Positions 21,908-35,225 of a DNA stretch of 64,000 nt are shown here, in pieces. The notes beneath the pieces were generated by a model, which was not told the DNA's origin, did no database searches, and saw only the letters and a program-made list of their open reading frames with translations. Source of the DNA: Microstegium vimineum (Eukaryota; Streptophyta; Magnoliopsida; Poales; Poaceae); the NCBI GenBank assembly GCA_022036555.1, contig CM039140.1, positions 6,723,943 to 6,787,942 of the forward strand, read 5' to 3'. Position numbers and translations under genes: made by a program. Every line of letters begins with the position of its first letter. Positions within the stretch are counted from its first letter, which is position 1.

Positions 21908-24127
21908 TGCATCTCAGCCCTTTTGTGATTTTGGTAATTGAGTGACAACTTAGGTGGACTAATATGTGTCTAAGTGATATATACACAGGAGATTAGTTCA
22001 CAGGTGATTGTGTGATGAAGGAGCTTAATTGCACGTGAAACATGACATGGAGTCATTGACCAAGGTGGAGAAGATCAAGATGAGGCTTGGCTTGATGGAC
22101 CGGTTGCAAGTGTGAAGGGCAAGCGGGTGATGCTTGGCGCCAATGGACCAAGGCAACGGTGAAGAGCAAGTGAGGTCAAGATCGATGAACCAATACGGTC
22201 ACATGATGAGATGAAGTGGATCATATCATTTGATGATTGATTGGTGCATGTGTTGCATCAACATTGGAGATGGAGATGGAATGGAGTGCACAAGACAAAG
22301 GTATAACCATAGGGCATTTCCATTTCACCGGTCATTGGTGTGTAGAGAAGTTTATGACTGGGTTTAGGATAGATAGTCGTACTATTAAGAGGGGCAAACT
22401 TGTTTGCATATCGGTTATCTAGTGCCACTTGGAGCGATCTAACTTTGCGATGTATTAGGATCGAGTGGCGCAGTGAGAGCAAGTGAAAATGCTTTAAAAA
22501 TATTTGTGAAAATGCTAACACACATACACAAGGTGAAGAACACATTTGTGTTAGCACATGAGAAGCAAAGGAAGAAGTGCGGAGAAGTTTCAGCTGAGAA
22601 ACTGAGTCCGGACGCTAGGGTCCTTTGGTGTCCGGACCATTGCGTTTGGGTCCGGAAGCAAACCCTAGGTTTGGCTGAGTCTGCGGACTCTGGACGCAAG
22701 GGGCATGGGCGGTCCGGACCATTGGCTATGCGTCCGGACGCCACCCCCACTAACTGAGCAGAGCGAACAAAGGAGGTCCGGACGCTAAGTGGAGTCCAGA
22801 CGGTGAGCTCCGGACTAGCGTCCGGAGGTTTTTGGCTCTCGGGGAGCTCTCTGCATAGCTCTGGACGCGTCCGGAGACACGTGTGCGCGATCGGTGAGCG
22901 CAGGAAGTAGCCGTTTCAAACGGCTAGGAAGGTCCGGACGCGCGCGGCATGGTCCGGACCCTAGTGATGGGTGCGTCCGGACCCTCTGCAGAAAGCGTGA
23001 GAAGAGGAGGAAACAACTAGTTTCGATGGGGTGGCTATTTATAGCCCTTGGCCGGCCCTTGGGGCTGGTTGAGCACCTTGGGCATGTGTTGCCTCTATTG
23101 TGCTTGGTTTGGGAGCCCTCTAACTCACTTGTGCAAGCTAAAGTGTGATTCTAATTGCGAGTGAGTGATCTCTAGTGCGTTGCTTTGAGAGATAGCTTCG
23201 TGTGGCACTAGGTGATCGACTTGCAAGCTCATGGTGCTTGTTACTCTTGGAGGTTGCCACCTCCTAGATGGCTTGGTGGCTTGTGGCTCCGTCGAAGCGC
23301 GCAAGAAGATTGTGCGACGCTCCGGAGAAGGCTTGTGAGGGGTGTTGTGCTCGCCCCGCGGGAGATCGCGAAGAGCAACTCTAGTTGAGCATGTCATTGA
23401 GCTACCCTCACTTGTGGGTAGATTCTTGCGGCGCCCGAGTGAGTGGGCTAGGCTTGTGAACGCCTATTAGCCGCCGAATCACCAAGTGAGTGGTCGACAC
23501 AACGGGGACTAGCTTGGTGGCAACCAAGTGAATCTCGGGAGAAAAATCACCGTGTCAACCTTGTATACTCTTCTCGGTGGTTTGCATTCTCCAAATCACT
23601 AGCTTGTATTTACTTGTTCATATCTTGTGCTAGTGTTTCTTTGTTGCTCTTGTAACTAGTTTAGCTTGTGTGGCTTGCCTAGTTACCTTCTAGCTTGTGT
23701 AGCATAGAAGTAGCTCTTGAGTGGCTAATTGGCTTGTGTAGCCTTATTAGTTACATTGCTTAGTTTGTGTAGCTAAGTAAGTTGAGCTCTCTAGTTGACT
23801 TATGTAGTCTTGCTAGAGAGCATTGCTAGTGAGTTTAGGTGCTTTGTGCTTTGCTACTAGTATGTGTAGGAGCTCCCGGTGTGCTTAGAGTACTAGTTGC
23901 TTAGGTTTGTGTGACCTTGCAACCTAGACTTGTTTAGGTGAGCTTCCTACCTTGGCATCTTAGTTAGCTTAATATACATATTTGCTAGGTGCTAGAGTTA
24001 TAGATAGAGGGGTGTAGTCTTGGCTAGATTGATAGTTTTAATTCCGCTTTTGTTTCGGTTTGCCGCTGCGCGTAAGTTTTTAGAAAAGACTATTCACCCC
24101 CCTCTAGTCCGCCATCTCGAGCCTACA
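21908..24127 (+). repeat. SIRE-related copia LTR (plus orientation)
   Basis: It is the reverse complement in kind of the solo LTR at 38448-40696. Shared phrases include 'gattttggtaattgagtgac' near the left end and 'tagtccgccatctcgag' near the right end (24127, CA). After it comes ATTGGT, which looks like the first bases of a tRNA-iMet primer site before the sequence diverges. It is therefore probably a 5' LTR whose internal region was replaced. A block at 22600-22990 has about a dozen TCCGGA sites. The left boundary is approximate. Confidence 0.65.
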
Positions 24128-24269
24128 ATTGGTCGTCATCACTTATTTATTGTCACTACTTTTTGGATTAGTGGTAGAACTTAATAATTGTTATTTTATT
24201 TCTACATTTAATAAGAACATTATTTCCTCCTCATTTTTAGAGGATGGTGGTTTTGAATTTGAAATAAAG

Positions 24270-25870
24270 AGAAAGTGTTAATCTATTTTTATGAATGCCA
24301 TGTACTACGGGAGATGTCTCATTGTGAATGAGCTTTATGTTTGTAATATGGAGGAAACTAAAATCAATAATGTTAACTCTAAGATAATTTGTAAACATGA
24401 TTATAATCCTATTTACTTGTTTCATTGTTGCTTAGGCCTTATAGGAAAGAAAAGCATAGAGAGGCTCCATAAGGATAGTCTTCTTGATTGTTTCGATTAT
24501 GAATCAGTTGAATCATGTGAGTCATGTCTACTTGGAAAGATGACCAAAGCTTCCTTTGTTGGACAAAGTGTGAGAGCAAGCAAGCTATTAGGCCTAGTAC
24601 ATACATATGTATGTGGCCCAATGAACTCGACCGCGAGAGGTGTCTTTTAATACTTTATTACCTAAACTCATGACTTGAATAGACACACATATATCTATTT
24701 GATGAGGAATAAGGCAGAATCCTTTGAAAAGTAGACATAATATATCTATTTGATGAGGAATAAGGCAGAATCTTTTGACTTTGCCTAGAATGCCACAATG
24801 GAATGGTGTGTTCAAGTAGAGAAACTGAAGTCTATTGGACATGGTGAGGTCAGTGAGGAGTCAAACTGATCTTATATTGTAGTTTTGGGGGTATGCGCTA
24901 TGGAGAAGACACCATATGAGATATGTACCAGGAAATATCCTAGTTTGTCGTCCTTGAAGGTTTGGAGTTGTGGAGCCTATGTTAAGCTTTTGACGCGAAC
25001 AATCTTGATCCTAGATCTAATAAGTGTATCTTTGTGGGATATCCTATGGAAACCAAAGGATTTTATTTCTATAACCGTCAAGAGAACAAAGTGTTTGTTG
25101 TTCAGAATGCAATCTTTCTTGAGAAACAATTTCTCATCTAAAAAGAAGTTAGTGGGAGCACTATGCGACTCGAAGAGGCTCGAGAAACACAAGAAAATGT
25201 TCTAGTTTCCACTAATGAGGAGGTGCCGTAGGATGAGCCGGTGATGGTTGCTGACCAACATATTCAACCTTAGCCACAAAGATCAATACAAACATTGTGC
25301 ACCTGAAAAGTACATATTACTGACTATAGGGCGGCATGACATCTTGTTGTTGGACAACAAAGAGCCTAAATCTTACATAGAGGCGGTAATGGGACCGGAG
25401 TACAAGAGATGACTTGACGCCATGAGATTCGAAATGGAGTCCACGAGAGATAATCGGGTTTGGAACCTAGTTGATCCACCCGATAGCATGTTGGCCATTG
25501 ACTATATTCAAGAAAAAGACAGCTCATGGAAATGTTTACATCTATAAAGCAAGATTTATAGCGAAAGGTTTTTGTCCAATTCAAGGTGTTGAATATGATG
25601 AAACATTTTCACTTGTTTCTTGCAATTGTCGTGTATGATGACTATGGTATTTGGTAAATGGACATCAAAACAATTTTCCTTAATGGAAACCTAAGTGAGG
25701 ATGTGTACATGACATAGTGTCTCTACTAGAAATAGAATTAGAATCCATCCCCAACAATGATGCTAGAAATAATCAAGGTATTAATGTGACTTAGAAAGAT
25801 ATGAAATTCTACAAGCGCACCAATAAACCATTGTAGCACTTCATTAAAAGTATTCTAGGTATCATCATTT
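24270..25870 (+). pseudogene. Degenerate Ty1-copia pol (integrase and reverse transcriptase remains)
   Basis: Plus-strand frames show a GAG-pre-integrase region (SIERLHKDSLLDCFDYES, then CESCLLGKMTKASF and GLVHTYVCGPMNSTARG), an integrase C-terminal piece (EKTPYEICTRKYPSLSSLKV) and, near 25440-25720, reverse transcriptase phrases such as WNLVDPPD and KARFIAKGF. Frameshifts, stops and a small duplication (24685-24760) break it. The pre-integrase type differs from copia-1, so it belongs to another copia clade. It is dead. Confidence 0.8.
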
Positions 25871-25948
25871 ATATTTTACCATAGGGAAGGATAGACAAAG
25901 GATATTGATTACTTCTACTTATGATGGATCAATGAGCCCAAACACTTA

Positions 25949-26404
25949 TGGTCCGTTTGGCCAACCGAAACGTTTCAGTTTCTGGCCAGGATCAGCAGAA
26001 TCCAAGCCAAACGGAGAAATATAGAAACGTTTCTAGATCGGAACGATTCTAGCGATTCTAACCTTTTAGCATGTGCGAGAGAAACGGCTTGGAGCTGGTT
26101 GCATTGGTTTCCGATTCTCCTCTCTCACATGCACTAGCAGTCTGTTTTTTTGTACTTATCATTTTTAGTGTAACAAATTAACATGGGTTGCATTTAGATT
26201 ATTCTTCATCCACAAAAAGTTATAGATTTTTTTGAAACATATTTTTATTTATATAATTTTTTTATGTATTTTTAGAATCTGAATCTAGTGTACCGGCCAA
26301 ACGATTCCACAAAAGTGTTTCTCATTCATCACCTGAAACGTTTCTTAGGAGAATCTGGATCTGAAACGTTTCTATAAGAATCTGGATCCCTACCAAATGA
26401 ACCC
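25949..26404. mobile_element. Tourist-like (PIF/Harbinger) MITE with TTA target duplication
   Basis: The left end reads TGGTCCGTTTGG and the right end, reverse-complemented, GGGTTCATTTGG. TTA flanks both sides (25946-25948 and 26405-26407). Inverted phrases GAAACGTTTC occur near both ends. About 456 bp with no coding capacity. Confidence 0.65.
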
Positions 26405-26799
26405 TTACTCTAAGCAGGCTATATGAATATAGGATAAATGCAACACTAAGAGTACTCCATAAGATAACACTAGCAATTCTAGGTAGATACTAGAAAGGTT
26501 AATTCCTAATTTATTCTAGTTACAAGTCAAACCATACAATGATGTGCATATATACATAGAAATAGCAAAAAAGATGAACTTCGTATCTATGCATAAGGGA
26601 CAATACTAAGGAAGAGCAAGAACAGAGCTTGACTACTTTTGTCATAACTGGGTCCTACTTGTCCCATATATGAGAGGTGGAATACAAAGAACTCAACAAT
26701 GTTGCCACCCTCGCGATCTACCACACAATTCGATATGTAGAGTGTATCCGCAAGTAAACAACGTATAACCACCATGCTTACACAATGTTGACCACCTAT

Positions 26800-28060
26800 G
26801 TATATGGAAATTCATTCACTTAACAAACCATGTAGCAGACAATTCACTTTAATTCATATTAATACTCCATAAAAATTAATTTCATAAGTTATTATTTTGA
26901 GCACTCTATGAGATATAAAACAATACTCCACAAATATATCATGAGAAGTAACAAATTCAAAATGTCTAGTGCCAGGTGCAAGCTGAGTTTCAACTTAACA
27001 TGCAAAAAACAATACTATAAAAACATAAAACTCTTTGTAATAAAAAAGTTTTTTTAAATAAAAGATGATATAGAACAGATATATAAATACTGCACAAATA
27101 TATCATGAGAAGTAACAAATTCAACATGTCTAGTGCCATGTGCAAGCTGAGTTTCAACTTAACATGTGAAAAACAATACTATTAGAACATAAAACTCTTT
27201 GTAATAAAAAAGTTTTTTTTTAATAAAAGATGATATAGAACAATAGAATTCCTATTTAACATAAGAAAAATTGCCACAACTGGATTAAAAGCTAAAGCTA
27301 AACTATAAATTCATGAGGTTACCGAAAGGGATGCAATAGTGGTTATATCTGAAGATTAGGTTTCAACTAAATATGTACCATGCTAGAAAAAAAGATAATT
27401 AATAGATCTGACTAGAGGTCTCCATGCGGAGCCTACACATTAATCCTCACAAGACTCGATAGTAAACAATAGATAGGTCCTAGAAATTCTCACAAAAATT
27501 ACAAACATCTGTCCTCATCAATTCTAAAAAAAACATAATCATTATTGATAATAATAGTTATTGTATCTATTCTATTTTCTAAATAATTATCCACCTCTGC
27601 TATTGCGTAAAAGAATATAAAGTAACCCATGACTCAACATTTAAATTACTCATTATGAGCCCCCAAAATTTCCATTTTGGGATGTGGATAGTTTACACTA
27701 AATAAAATATATGATTTTGTAAAATTTTAACTTTTTTCCCAAGATTTAATTAGGTTCTTAACAATTGAAATAGAAAAAAATATGATTTTTATTTTTATAA
27801 TTTAGTTAATTGTTTTGTTGGATCCATGCTGAATGCATAGGGTTCTAAAATATTTTTTAAAACAAGTTTGACTTAAAAATTTGAAAAAATGTTTTATTAA
27901 AAAATATAGTTTTTTAGATTGGGGTCGGACATTTTCAAATAGCTTAAAAGAGTTTGAAAAATTACAAAAATATCTAAATTTCCCATCTCTTCATAAGCCC
28001 ATTTGTCACTATAAACAAAGTTGTATAGCACTTCAATACCTTTCTTTTGACGGCAAGAAT
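26800..28060. repeat. Segmental duplication, copy 1 (partner 44080-45165)
   Basis: The two regions share long stretches in the same order, for example 'cattttgggatgtggatagt', 'agtaacccatgactcaa' and 'gtctagtgcnaggtgcaagc'. Copy 1 lies downstream of SRK-3 and copy 2 downstream of the chimeric pseudogene, with both SRKs on the minus strand to the right. This suggests that the flank and the gene were duplicated as one block. No gene is recognised inside. Confidence 0.7.
26905..27236. repeat. Tandem duplication, period 164 bp
   Basis: The phrase 'atgagaagtaacaaattc' starts at 26941 and again at 27105, with matching context on both sides. The partner at 44.2 kb has only one unit, so the tandem step came after the segmental duplication or was lost there. 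Confidence 0.8.
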
Positions 28061-28887
28061 ACCCACACAGACCCTGTATTTTGGAAGATATGACCGTTAT
28101 AAGATGATTGTCGTTCAGTGATAAGAATATGGACAATTTTAGATCTAATATGTATCTGGCCATCTTAATGTAAGAATTTAAACTTTAGATCTGAACAAAA
28201 GTTTTAGAGTTTGTTTTAAGTTTTCTGGATTGGTAAAGTACAAAGTTTTTGGATCATATATCATCAGTTATGAATTTTTGGAAGGATGTTATCCTGTTTT
28301 GGCCGTCGAGATATTAAGTTAAGTTCAATGGTTGTTTATGACATTCTGAAAATCTAATATGGAAAATATCACTATATCGATGTTGTAGATAATGAAGTTT
28401 CTATGATTTGGTAGTGTTTGAGATTTCTTTGATATATGGTTAAGAGTCTATGAAAAGAAGAATATAAAGTGATGTTGTAATGAACGATGGTGTAACAACA
28501 GATGCTTGAATGACCAGTTTTGGACATTCTAGTGCGTTGTTCATAATTTTTAATTAGTTGTATGGTAGTGTTTGTAACAAGGATTTCTTGAGATCAGGTG
28601 GTTATTTAGAGTGTGCCTAGCTCTTTTGCTTGATGGTTAGTGAAGGCAAATCAACATAGTGTTTTGGTCCACGTACTTAAGCTCTGTTATTTGAATTGCC
28701 TTCACTATTTAGATCCTCATACTAGCTGTATAATCTGAAATTTGAAGTTATTGCTTTACTTTGAAGTATGCCATTTCATATCTTGTGGTACTACTTGAAT
28801 TATGAATTATGAAGTATGTGAAGTGCATACATTGCAGCATTGCATTTGCACTTTTCCCTTTGAGATGAATTTGAAAAAACCATAGTC
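28061..28887. other. AT-rich intergenic DNA, nothing recognised
   Basis: No open frame with a motif, no terminal repeats and no RNA gene could be seen. Confidence 0.4.
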
Positions 28888-30530
28888 AGATCTTTTTATG
28901 CGAAAAGAGAAACTTTATTAGCAATCAAGTAATATATAAAGAAAGAGAAAGTACAAATTCAGGAAATGAAGCAAAAAAGACCTCACTATGACCCGACCTA
29001 ATAGCATGATATGTGCAAGTTTATGCGCAACACTATTTTCTCACCTATTGATCTTGACCACCTCCAGGCTACAGAGCTCCTCCGGTTCAATCCACACTTG
29101 GCGAATTAAAGTTCAGGTCACCAATCGATCTTGTGTGTTCATCTTTAGTTTGTCTGCAATCACGGCACAATCCGTTTCAAGCACCATGGGAATGTCAGGC
29201 CATCGCGCAGCCAAGGGAACACCTTCACAGCAAGCTGCTGCCTCAGCCCCTCGGCGTCCCTACAATGACAAAGTAATCTCCAAGCCGTTAGTTAACATGG
29301 CCCTCATGGTCTCTAATAACCACTCCTAGCCCAGCCTGCCCAGAGTTAGGAATATAAGCCCCATCCACATTAATCTTCAAAGTAGGCAGCCAACATTTCA
29401 GCACCTGCCGAATCCTCACAGTGACTGAACGGCCGCCTCCAGTCAATACACAACCTTTCCCTTTGCTGTCAGCCTGCTCTTTATTCTGCCGAATATGCAA
29501 TAGAGAGTCCATGTAACGTCTTAGGAAAGTAACAGATCCATCAACAAAAATCTTTTGCCCACCCCTCAAAGTATTATTACGCACACCAGAGAAGCATCAG
29601 AAGGTTGGCAATCACCTCTCCAGGGTACTGATGTAGAATGAGAAGCAACCAATCTGGTCCTGAGTGCACCAAGTCTTCCTGGGCAGGCAACACCCAATGA
29701 GACTTCATGTCTTGGCGCAGCACCACTGCATGAGGGCACTGAACGCAAGCATGGAAGCAATCCTCTCGGCCATAGCTGTACAGCTCACAATTCTCCTGCT
29801 GCGCCAGATGACGGTAACACTTGTTAGCCTGAGTAGGAATGCCATTGTTGACCACTTTCCAAACAGACACTTTCACCTTTTCAGGAATGTGCGCAGCCCA
29901 CAAGGTTTCCCATACTTCCCTCTCATCTGCCGGTGTTGAGCTGCTGCCAATTGCCCCCTCATGATGTTCCCGTCTCATTGCTAGACGGTACACACTCATC
30001 GTGAAGATCTCGGATTTTTCAAAATTCCAAGCCACATGATCCTTACACGCAGGACACGGGAGTTTAATCCTTAAAATCTCTTCAACATCACAAGCATAGA
30101 AGAATCTCCTGACGCGTGTTTCATCCCAATAACCAATCTGGGCATCAATCAGATGACAGACCCATCTAAGTTTACATAGCCGAGCACTGCCAACAGGTTT
30201 CATGCCATACACGAATACTTTTACCATCTCCTACTCTCTATACAACACCTTGTTTCAGGAGCTCTAGGCCATGCTCAATGCCATGCCAAGTCAGAGACGC
30301 TTCTCCAGCTGTAACAGTGTCAAGTAAGTTACCCTGCAGAAAATACTTTGCCTTCAAAACTTTAGCACAAAGACTATCAGGAAAGAAAATTAATCTCCAC
30401 GCCTGCCTAGCAAATTGAGCTTGATTCACCAACTGCAAATCCCTAAATCCCATGCATGCCACCAAACCCTTTGGGCATTGATCTTTTCCCAAGGAACCCA
30501 TTGGACCATATTCAGATTGGTGCAGTAAAT
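28888..30530 (-). pseudogene. L1-type LINE, 3' fragment (reverse-transcriptase end, zf-RVT, RNase H)
   Basis: On the minus strand: a reverse transcriptase C-terminal piece (GFRDLQLVNQAQFARQAWRL and GIEHGLELLK, 30238-30501), a zinc-binding zf-RVT region (29577-30227, with AHIPEKVKVSVWKVVNNGIP) and an RNase H domain (LKINVDGAYIPNSGQAGLGV, 29288-29584) that continues in another frame to about 28990. The frames are separated by stops. This is a 5'-truncated, dead non-LTR retrotransposon. The plus-strand frames over it are shadows. Confidence 0.85.
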
Positions 30531-31164
30531 ATCAGCACAACAATGCACATTGAAATGAGCAATATGGTTGCAACCCTTATTCAACGTGTTGGTATAAATG
30601 AAGCCATATGTTGCAACATATAAAGTATATAATGTTTTATATTATAGCTTAGTTAAGGCAGTTTGCTTGCTGAGGTTTTCTATATATAAACCTCATACAC
30701 TTGTTCCCAATCTTAGGTACATGAGCTTCAGGAATGCTTTGGTAGGATCGGAGTAGCACACGAGTGCATATATGTTGATATATACCACAAATAAACACAT
30801 CTTTTGTAATAATACAGAGGGTCTGTAGTGGAGCTTATTGTTATGTCTTGAGCTATGTTAGTTTTAGAAATAATAAAGTCTCTCTTTATCATTTAATCTA
30901 TATGGTCGTTGATGCATCAACGTTCTTTGTTGTTACGTTCTTGTTGAAGTATGCTGCGGTAATACTTAAGGTTGTAGTCTTTTTTGTTCTAAGGTGTTAC
31001 AACTAGAAAGACAAATGTTATGCTAAATTTATTGAAAGTAACTTGCATGACTGTTTATTTCCACACCGGATAACTTTTATAAAAAACAACATAAATGCTA
31101 ATCCTGTCATCGCTAATAAAAATAACTCTTGGAATTAAAAAGGATATTATCCCGTAAATAAAAA
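30531..31164. other. Spacer downstream of SRK-3
   Basis: AT-rich sequence between the LINE and the SRK-3 stop. Nothing recognised. Confidence 0.4.
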
Positions 31165-33548
31165 CTACACTGCAATTGCTTGAAGTAGCCTTGGCATTGG
31201 AGGAATGTCTAGTTCTATTAAACCCTCAAGAACTTGAACCACTTCACCCATTTTTGGTCGACTGAGCTCATTGTCTTGAATGCACCAGCAAGCAACCTTA
31301 CAAACTCTTTCAGCTTCGTTTAGATTGACATCACCATGTAATTTGTCATCCACCAAGCTTCCAATATCTCCCACAAGAAGCTTGCTTGCAACTTGTACAG
31401 GGAAATAAGTATCATCATCACCAGTAGAGGTACATTCTCTATATGAGTTCTTCCTTCCTGAAACAATTTCCAATAAAAGCATTCCATAGCTGTAAACATC
31501 AACTTTCGGGGTGATTGCCCCTCCACTAATCCATTCAGGTGCAAGGTATCCTATTGTTCCTCTTATTGTAGTTAAAGCCCTGCTGAACTCCCTACCTAAG
31601 AACTTTGCCATTCCGAAGTCTGCAATTTTGGGGATGAATGATTCGTCTAGAAGTATGTTTTGAGGTTTCACATCAGTGTATAATACAATCTCGACAGTTC
31701 TCATGCAAATAGGCTAGTCCTCTTGCAATTCCTAGAGCTATTTGGTACCTAGTATTCCAATTCAAGATTTTCACATCACCTGAGAATAGATGAATGTCAA
31801 GGGAACGGTGGGGCATATATTCATAGACAAGCAATTTGTTATCACTTCTGCTGCAAAATTCAATTAGCCTAATTAAATTTTATATGTTGGATAAGTCCAA
31901 TCGAGCTGACTTCAGCCCTGAATTGTTTCTCTCCTTGATACACACCATCAAGTCTTTTCACTGCTGTTGTTGTTGAGTCACTGAGAACTCCCTTGAATAC
32001 TGAACCAAAACCGCCTTCCCCTAGCTTTTCTGTGAAGTTTCTTGTAGCATGCTGCAAATCAGTATATCTAAAAGGAACAATTCCACCACCATATTGAGCA
32101 GTTTCCAGTGTGAAGCTGTACCTTTTCTTATTGTTCCTCCAAATCATTAGTACCAGTGCCAATGAAAACGAGATGGCAAAACATACAGCAAGGCTAATGG
32201 CAATCCTCATTCTTTCAATGCTTTTATGACTAAGCTCGCTTTCATTGATAGGCGAAGGAAAAGAGTTCCTCCACTAGTATTAGATATGTCATTACACTCC
32301 TGCTGCTTTACGTTAAGTAATTCACTGTACCAGACTAAGCAGCCTCCATTGTGCCAGGAATATGCAGTACAAGAACAGTTACTTAAGCAAATTGTTCTAC
32401 ATTTATCTGAAATGGCAGCAGCTTCTATATATGTTGTAGGCATTATGAGGCAGCCTAACACATTGCATAGGATAGAACTTGTCGGTTGAACTTTCTGTGC
32501 TTTTGTGGCTCTCACAATCTAATGGATTATTTCTCATGTACCCACCTGTTCGATCATCCAACTCCCAATCCTTGGGTGATCTGATGGAGAAACCCTTCAT
32601 GCAGCTGCAGAAAAGAAGCTCATTATCATTACAAACTGTGAAAGGTCCACATACAACATAGACATCACATTGAGCTTTGGGTTGAGCATAGTTCATTGAC
32701 CAACTCTGTGAGCTCTCAACCCAAATGAGCGTCTTAGTTCGACCTGAGACATCCAATACATACTGAGTAATTGTTGTTTCATCTAGTAAGTCATATGTGA
32801 AGTACTTCCCTTGGTCATTGTCAACAAATGTGAAATTGAAAAGAAAAGGTCCTGTCATCTCTGGCACTGAGGGAAACTATTGACCATTCCATTCTCCACT
32901 GAACCAATATGGTATGGAAAAGTTCAACGATGTAAAGATATACTGATTAACACCACTTGGGCCTAGCTCCTCAGAGTATCTTCCAGGAGTTAGGTCGATT
33001 GAGTTCTTCCTAGAAACAAGACGGCAGTTGAGACCTGTGATCTTGTCCCAACCAAGTTTTGCACCGGGTTGGAAAGTATCTTTGGGGTAGTCAAAGCTCT
33101 GCCACAACACATCAGATGAGTTTATGGAGTTCCGTAGGATGAGATTGCCACTATTGAGAAGTATAGCTTTAGTGTTATTGGTTGTGGTATTTTCTTGTGT
33201 GAACCAGACCACAGATTTGGTGGCTTGGTTCAAGATGACAAGGTTGCCATTGTCTGAGATTTTGAGCTCAGATGTGGTGTGATCTGTGAGTGGGTTGTCA
33301 CCATTTGCAACCCATACTTGAGTGAAATCGGGAACTTTGTTAAACCAAATACCTAGGTACGAGTTCAGCTTGTTGTTGGAGGACTTATTGCCTGTCTGGA
33401 AGAAGCCAAGTGCATACTTGCCATTGCTGGAGACGAGCTTGTCGCTGCCGACAAGTGATTCACCAGGTTCTATGGTGTCTGTGGCAGCGCAATCTTGCAG
33501 GATGTATAGGAACAAGATAAATCTGCAAAGGGTGAGGCAGAGAGGCAT
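31165..33548 (-). pseudogene. SRK-3: G-type lectin S-receptor-like kinase pseudogene
   Basis: All domains can be followed on the minus strand from ATG at 33548: signal peptide (MPLCLTLCRFILFLYILQ), B-lectin, S-locus glycoprotein, PAN (CLSNCSCTAYSW), membrane helix (about 32150-32210), glycine loop GEGGFG, catalytic loop, APEW and a normal C-terminus (PPMPRLLQAIAV). Five lesions are visible: a TAG stop (32877-32879) where SRK-1 has TAC; a 4-base ATAT insertion (32425-32431); a 1-base loss near 32247; a 1-base gain in an A run (31878-31881); and a 2-base loss in the catalytic loop (31671-31678), where HCDVKP should be. The reading breaks at the first lesion, so no receptor can be made. Confidence 0.92.
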
Positions 33549-33672
33549 GGTTAAGGACTGGGGAGGCTGGAGCAGATAAGGATGGCTAAACCAACTTGTA
33601 GAAAGGAGGAGAGAGAACGAATTGAAGCTGCTAGCTAGTTTGCCGCCTTGCTGGTGCCCGGTGGCGGCAAGA

Positions 33673-33685
33673 GGCTAAATAGGAG
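33673..33685 (-). promoter_or_regulatory. Core promoter motif of SRK-3
   Basis: The minus strand reads CTCCTATTTAGCC, identical to the motif upstream of SRK-2. It is about 125 bases from the ATG. Confidence 0.5.
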
Positions 33686-33794
33686 CAGTGGCCAATCTTA
33701 GTGTTGTTGCTATCTTCAACCACTTGCTCAAGAAATAGAAAGCTACTGTTGACGCTCAATGCAAGTTGCCTTTTCTTCCTTCTCTTTCTAGATT

Positions 33795-35225
33795 TTTTAG
33801 AAACGGAAGATTTTATTGCATTGTAGGAATAGTACATCAAATTGATACTCAGCTTTGGAAAAAAAGCTTCCGAGCTCTGTCTAAAGGATAGGCATAGAAC
33901 TAAGATAAAAAACTAAACATACTCTAGCGACATTTAATCCTAAGTCTAGATCACCACTCATATGCCCGGTAAAGATATCCTTCGCCACCAGCTCCAAACA
34001 TCGTGATGCCACCACAACTATATCCTGGAATTCCGAATTCTGAAGAATAGCCTACAAAAGGAGCTTGCATAGATAACCTACAGAGGAGAATTAAGTTTTT
34101 TCTTTTCAAAAACAAAATCATCTCTGTGTAACCAAATAGACCAGCAAGTCATAACTATCCCAAGCAGAACTATAGATTTCAGATGTTTTGAAACTCCATT
34201 TAGCTAGCTATCAAACATATGTTCTACACTTTGGGGTTTTATTAGGTTAGAGGCTACCTGACAAAAACTTCAAATAAAGCATGTTGAACGACAGTAAAAA
34301 AACAAGTGATAAATTGTCTTCTCTTCGTGACAAAAGCAATAAGTTTTGTTTTCATGCCAATTAGGCTTAATTAGATTGTCCTTTGTTAACACTACCCCTC
34401 CTAAGATACCATAGAAAAATCTTTATCTTAAGAGGTGCTTTTAGTAACTGTTTATTCATATTAGGAACTAGGGTTTGTATTGTTGCCTTATAATGCGATT
34501 TCACCAAGAATTATCCATTCGGATGTAAAGGCCAGTAAAATTCATCATGACCCTGTAACAATGAGAAATTGGCTAGGCATGCTAACAAATGATTCCACTC
34601 CGCTAATTTAGGGCGTATGAGATCTTGTCTCCAGGAAAAATTAGGTGGATGGGAGTTCATAACTTCTGAAATTGTGACAAACTTTGGCCTAACAACGTTG
34701 TATAAACCTAGATACTAGTTCATCAAACTCTCATTGCCTAACCATTTGTCTTTCCAGAATCTAACCTGTGATCCATCTTTAATGATAAAAGATCCAAAGT
34801 GGAAAAAAATCAAATTTCACCTTCAACAAGCTAGCCCAAAAATATAATGTGAATCATTTTGTTTACATTCCACTTGCACTAAAGGTTTCGATCCTAGATA
34901 TTTATTTCATAGCAATTTTGCTGAGTACCATATGTTGTTAGGAGCTTGAAGAGTCATTTACTCAACAAAGAAATGATCTTAATCTTTAAATCAGCTATTC
35001 CTAAGCCACCCTGATCCTTTGGATGGCAAAAAATAGACCATTTCGTGAGTTTATATTTTCTCTTATCATTAGCTTGCTAATAAATCTAGATCTAAAATAA
35101 TCCAATGCTTTAAGAATGCCTTTTGGAATTTCAAAGAAAGACATCATATATATCGGGAGACTACTCAAGACGGAATTAATCAACATCAGTCTACCCCCAA
35201 TTGATAGGATCTCCTACAATCTTCT
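33795..35225 (-). pseudogene. L1-type LINE fragment upstream of SRK-3
   Basis: The minus-strand translation at 35001-35186 gives the reverse transcriptase tail LINSVLSSLPIYMMSFFEIP followed by KGILKALDYFRSRF. At about 34310-34450 it gives the zinc-binding region (LRRGVVLTKDNLIKPNW, then a C-x2-C pair). Between and around these the frame is broken. It lies about 250 bases upstream of the SRK-3 ATG, between that gene and any distal promoter. Confidence 0.8.

Noticed and set aside
29080..29100. 'ggttcaatcc', resembling a tRNA B-box
   Set aside because: No A-box or cloverleaf around it; it is part of the LINE RNase H region.
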